Positions 5,520-7,694 of a DNA stretch of 7,694 bases are shown in pieces. The stretch is from Elusimicrobiota bacterium. Its GTDB lineage: Bacteria; CG03; SLGR01; PWQF01. The stretch spans positions 1 through 7,694 of the forward strand of contig PWOI01000125.1 in assembly GCA_003557485.1 (NCBI GenBank), given 5' to 3'. Numbering within the stretch: position 1 is the first letter of the stretch; every line of letters begins with the position of its first letter. The translations under genes and the position numbers were made by a program. The notes below the pieces were generated by a model. That model was not told where the DNA came from. It saw nothing but the letters and a program-made list of their open reading frames with translations, and did no database searches.

Positions 5520-6432
5520 ATCCCCCTATACCGGACATTGCCAGATCTTTAGAAGTTTCCTGCCGGCAGGGAGACTTGATCTTTATAAATTCCTTTATAA
5601 TTTTCTCTACCCGTTTTCTCCCGTATTTAAGGGCTGGGAAGGCCAGGAGTTCGGGTTCGGAAAAAAGGCAACTCTTAAGCCCTCCCCAGGCAGTTACCCT
5701 TACTCTGTCACATAGACTGCAGAAAGGAGAACTCAAAGGCGTTATAAAGCCTACCGGAAGACCGGTTAGAGGTGAAACACGGTAAACAGCTGCAGAATTT
5801 CCTTCCCTGAAAGGTGTACCGCTAACAATACCTTTTCCGGCAAGGTTCTCTCCAAGAAGGGAGACAGAAGCTGTTTGTAGTCCGTCGGTTCCTGAAAAAA
5901 GATCCATTTTCTCTATAAACCTTGGGATAAAATTTCTTTCATGGGCAAATTTTATTATATCTTCCGCTTCCGCTACATTAAAGCCTTTTATTAAAATAGT
6001 ATTTAATTTTATCTTCTTGTATCTTAAAGAATTAAGATTCTCCAAAACTACGTCAAGGCTCCCACCCCTGGTAAGCCATCTGTATTTTTTCGCATCAAGA
6101 GTATCAAGGCTTACATTGATGTTATCCACCGAAGAATCATTTATACGAGACGCTATTCCTTTGACAGACAGAGAGGTGGTAACTCCCCAGTTTTCAAGGT
6201 TGAGCCGGCGAAAAAACCCCATCACCCCTTTTCTTGAAAAAGGTTCCCCCCCTGTGAAACGGAATTTTTTGACTCCAGCATCCCCCATTATGTCAATAAG
6301 ACGCAGAATTTCATCCCAGGAAAGAAGTTCTCTTTCTCCGGCACCATGATTTCTTTCACCTGATATACAGTACCTGCACTTTAGCGGGCAGTAAGGAGTC
6401 AGCGATATTCTTGCATATCTAACTTTATTCAT
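5518..6432 (-). CDS. moaA: GTP 3',8-cyclase MoaA (radical SAM)
   Basis: From the chosen start the protein has 304 residues. It shows the radical-SAM cluster motif CxxxCxxC (C15, C19, C22), the SAM-binding GGEP (61-64), NVSLDTLD (106-113) and a second, GTP-side iron-sulfur motif CxxCx13C (C238, C241, C255). It ends in a double glycine (SGIGG), which MoaA needs for catalysis. The enzyme makes 3',8-cyclo-7,8-dihydro-GTP from GTP; both clusters are oxygen-sensitive. I chose the ATG at 6432 because it overlaps the upstream stop as ATGA and places the RISLTPYC segment at the normal distance from the N-terminus. An in-frame ATG at 6471 adds 13 residues that look like read-through of the neighbour's cysteine-tail DNA. 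It is slightly shorter than typical MoaA (about 320-330) but has every key residue. Confidence 0.95.
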   Translation of the reverse strand: MNKVRYARISLTPYCPLKCRYCISGERNHGAGERELLSWDEILRLIDIMGDAGVKKFRFTGGEPFSRKGVMGFFRRLNLENWGVTTSLSVKGIASRINDSSVDNINVSLDTLDAKKYRWLTRGGSLDVVLENLNSLRYKKIKLNTILIKGFNVAEAEDIIKFAHERNFIPRFIEKMDLFSGTDGLQTASVSLLGENLAGKGIVSGTPFREGNSAAVYRVSPLTGLPVGFITPLSSPFCSLCDRVRVTAWGGLKSCLFSEPELLAFPALKYGRKRVEKIIKEFIKIKSPCRQETSKDLAMSGIGG

Positions 6433-7460
6433 TTTCCCAGAGCGCACCTCGGGAAAACACAGGTTCCGCATTTCCGGCAGAACCCTCCGTATCCCTTATT
6501 AAGAACATCGTTGGGAGTTATCTTAACACCCGAAAAAATAAAAGGAAGAAAGAGATCCAGGGCAGTCACATCCGAATAGAGAGCGCAGGCGGGAACACCC
6601 AGGACAGGAATATCGTCCCGGTAGCCTACAAGCAGCATATTCCCGGGAAGAACCGGGGCTCCCCGACTTACCATCTCTACTCCCGCATCTTCTATGGCGC
6701 GGGAAGTCATATCATCGGGATCAACGGACATACCGCCCGTAACAATAATAAATCCGCAGCCGGCAGATACAGCTCTGTGAATATCCCTTTTTATAATCTC
6801 CGGATCATCTCCGGGCGTACTGAAAAAAGAAACGCTGCTGCCGTAACCGGATGCCTTTTCTTCAATGACGGGCCTGAAAGCGTCCTTAATTCTTCCCGAG
6901 GATATTTCACTTCCTGTTACTATTAAAGCTATTTTCTTTTTCTGAAAAGGTATTACTTCTAATACGGGATCAGAAGAATATGAAAGAGCCTTTTCCACTT
7001 TCTTTTTTTCTATAACAAGAGGAAGGGCCCGTATACCTGCAATTTCATCTCCACTGCGCACAGGAAGTGACGAATGTATTGTAGTCAGTGCTATATCTCC
7101 AATTTCATTTATTTTATCTACCGCATCGGCTTTTATAAAAACCATTCCGGAGAGACCGGCAGAAAAAACAATCTTTCCTTCACTCGGCCCTTGACATACA
7201 ACATTGCGGCCGGCAATTTTTTTAAAAAGCCGGGCCGCGTCATCTTCATGATAAAAATCAGCGGGTATTTCAAAAGCATAAATATGTTCTTTCCCAAGGT
7301 CTTTTAGAACGGGAATGTCTTCCTCTCTGATTATATGTCCTTTTTTAAAGGCGGGTCCCTTAAAGCGGCCGGGAACAATGCGTGTTATGTCGTGCATTAT
7401 AACCATACCGGAAGATTCTTCAACTTTTACAGTATTAAAATTTTTTTCTGTTTTTTGCAT
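6429..7460 (-). CDS. MoeA-like molybdopterin-binding protein with C-terminal cysteine motif
   Basis: The 343-residue protein contains a MoCF_biosynth (molybdopterin-binding) domain over about 175-310: KIALIVTGSEI (176-186), GRIKDAF (189-195), VTGGMSVDPDDMT (240-252) and GAPVLPGNM (267-275). The GLPGNP loop of MoeA is replaced by GVPACALY (288-295). The N-terminal part has HDIT (23-26), KKGHIIREEDIPVL (39-52) and GPSEGKI (91-97), typical of a MoeA relative found in anaerobes with molybdenum hydroxylases. It ends with CxxCxxCx4C (C328, C331, C334, C339), which could bind a metal or an iron-sulfur cluster. MoeA proteins insert molybdate into adenylylated molybdopterin; whether this relative does so or handles finished cofactor is not established. 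It is first in the tight operon and overlaps moaA by ATGA. The start has no visible ribosome site. Confidence 0.88.
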   Translation of the reverse strand: MQKTEKNFNTVKVEESSGMVIMHDITRIVPGRFKGPAFKKGHIIREEDIPVLKDLGKEHIYAFEIPADFYHEDDAARLFKKIAGRNVVCQGPSEGKIVFSAGLSGMVFIKADAVDKINEIGDIALTTIHSSLPVRSGDEIAGIRALPLVIEKKKVEKALSYSSDPVLEVIPFQKKKIALIVTGSEISSGRIKDAFRPVIEEKASGYGSSVSFFSTPGDDPEIIKRDIHRAVSAGCGFIIVTGGMSVDPDDMTSRAIEDAGVEMVSRGAPVLPGNMLLVGYRDDIPVLGVPACALYSDVTALDLFLPFIFSGVKITPNDVLNKGYGGFCRKCGTCVFPRCALGK

Positions 7461-7470
7461 ATGTTTTTAT

Positions 7471-7499
7471 AGTGTATAAAATATAGAAACCAGGTGCAA
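7471..7499 (-). promoter_or_regulatory. Candidate promoter of the cofactor operon
   Basis: On the minus strand TTGCAC (7499-7494) is followed after 17 bp by TACACT (7476-7471), matching 5 of 6 and 4 of 6 consensus positions. Transcription would start near 7464, only about 4 bases before the ATG at 7460, so the mRNA would be almost leaderless. Other -10 choices in this AT-rich patch shift the start by only a few bases. Confidence 0.4.
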
Positions 7500-7512
7500 C
7501 TTAAACACCCGG
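7478..7512 (-). terminator. Possible intrinsic terminator of the unidentified upstream gene
   Basis: After the stop at 7515, minus-strand RNA can pair CCGGGTG (7512-7506) with CACCTGG (7496-7490): a 7-bp stem with one G-U pair and a 9-base loop. The following stretch, 7489-7478, is T-rich but interrupted. The hairpin overlaps the -35 of the candidate promoter, so ending one transcript and starting the next would share the same DNA. Modest stem and broken T-tract keep confidence low. Confidence 0.35.
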
Positions 7513-7514
7513 GG

Positions 7515-7694
7515 CTAAATTCTGTATTTATTCAGTTCGGTCAGTCCGAAAGGCTCTGCAATGACTTTCCGCGAGTTTCCGGCTGAATGCCAGAGACATT
7601 CCGGTGAAACCCCCGGCGGCCATTTGGAATAAAAACCGCATATGGAAGCAGAAATTTCAATATCTTTCCCGGAGGCCTCTCCGATACCTATACA
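7515..7694 (-). CDS. 3' end of an unidentified gene, cut by the window edge
   Basis: On the minus strand one frame is open from the window edge (7694) to TAG at 7517-7515, giving 59 codons; the other two minus frames are closed within this stretch. The peptide has cysteines at residues 1, 19 and 34, aromatic residues, and a C-terminus IAEPFGLTELNKYRI that looks like folded protein. No start is visible because it lies outside the window. It points the same way as the cofactor operon, 54 bases upstream of it, so it could belong to the same pathway. I do not recognise the family. A frame of this length could still occur by chance. Confidence 0.5.
   Translation of the reverse strand, partial: CIGIGEASGKDIEISASICGFYSKWPPGVSPECLWHSAGNSRKVIAEPFGLTELNKYRI

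Noticed and set aside
5100-5552. 150-codon open frame on the plus strand opposite moaC
   Set aside because: It lies almost wholly antisense to moaC, whose motifs are complete, and its translation shows no family features; it is a shadow of moaC codon bias.
6433-6471. Upstream ATG giving moaA 13 extra N-terminal residues
   Set aside because: A GGAGGG lies about 11 bases before it, but the extra residues come from DNA encoding the conserved cysteine tail of the preceding gene, and the ATGA overlap at 6432 matches the operon's other junctions.
7461-7694. Molybdenum-cofactor riboswitch upstream of the operon
   Set aside because: Only 54 bases separate the upstream stop from the start codon, too little for the known aptamer. 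The GC-rich hairpin near 7670-7683 falls inside an open reading frame.
1-7694. CRISPR array, tRNA, rRNA, insertion sequence or phage genes
   Set aside because: No regularly spaced repeats, no cloverleaf-like segment, no transposase or integrase motifs and no terminal inverted repeats were seen on either strand.

Overview
The window reads as part of a bacterial chromosome of moderate to low GC (about 40-45% by eye). Genes are tightly packed, with ATGA stop/start overlaps and recognisable Shine-Dalgarno sites at most internal genes. The gene families (molybdenum/tungsten cofactor synthesis, a MOSC protein with extra cysteines, a MoeA-like protein with a cysteine tail, RnfD) suggest an anaerobe. 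They do not fix a phylum.

Layout: bases 1-585 read on the plus strand. They hold the end of a short charged reading frame and a complete single-domain response regulator, in more AT-rich DNA than the rest. All other genes read on the minus strand, so transcription runs from the right edge leftwards. In that order they are: the 3' end of an unidentified gene (7694-7515); a MoeA-like molybdopterin-binding protein; moaA; moaC; a MOSC protein; a MogA/MoaB-family protein; a single-domain CHR (chromate-type) transporter; a SAM-dependent methyltransferase; then, behind its own likely promoter, rnfD; then, behind another promoter, fur and a ZIP metal transporter. The response regulator and the ZIP gene converge with 15 bases between their stops.

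How the genes fit together: MoaA and MoaC turn GTP into cyclic pyranopterin monophosphate. The MogA-family protein activates molybdopterin by adenylylation. The MoeA-like protein probably acts in metal insertion or late cofactor handling, and the MOSC protein in cofactor binding or sulfur transfer. MoaD and MoaE, the synthase that makes molybdopterin, are not here. The CHR transporter and the methyltransferase lie within 4 bases of, or overlap, the cofactor genes, so they look like part of the same unit. A role for the CHR protein in moving molybdate or tungstate is an inference. fur and zupT overlap by 10 bases. A 21-bp operator-like site made of two Fur-type 7-1-7 motifs offset by 6 bp sits just upstream of fur, overlapping the predicted transcription start, which suggests metal-controlled autoregulation. 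rnfD stands alone, with no other Rnf subunit in view.

Points of most interest: a lone CHR transporter and a methyltransferase inside a cofactor operon; a solitary rnfD with an unusual residue in its flavin-attachment motif; the overlapping Fur boxes; and very short, Shine-Dalgarno-less leaders predicted at three minus-strand promoters.
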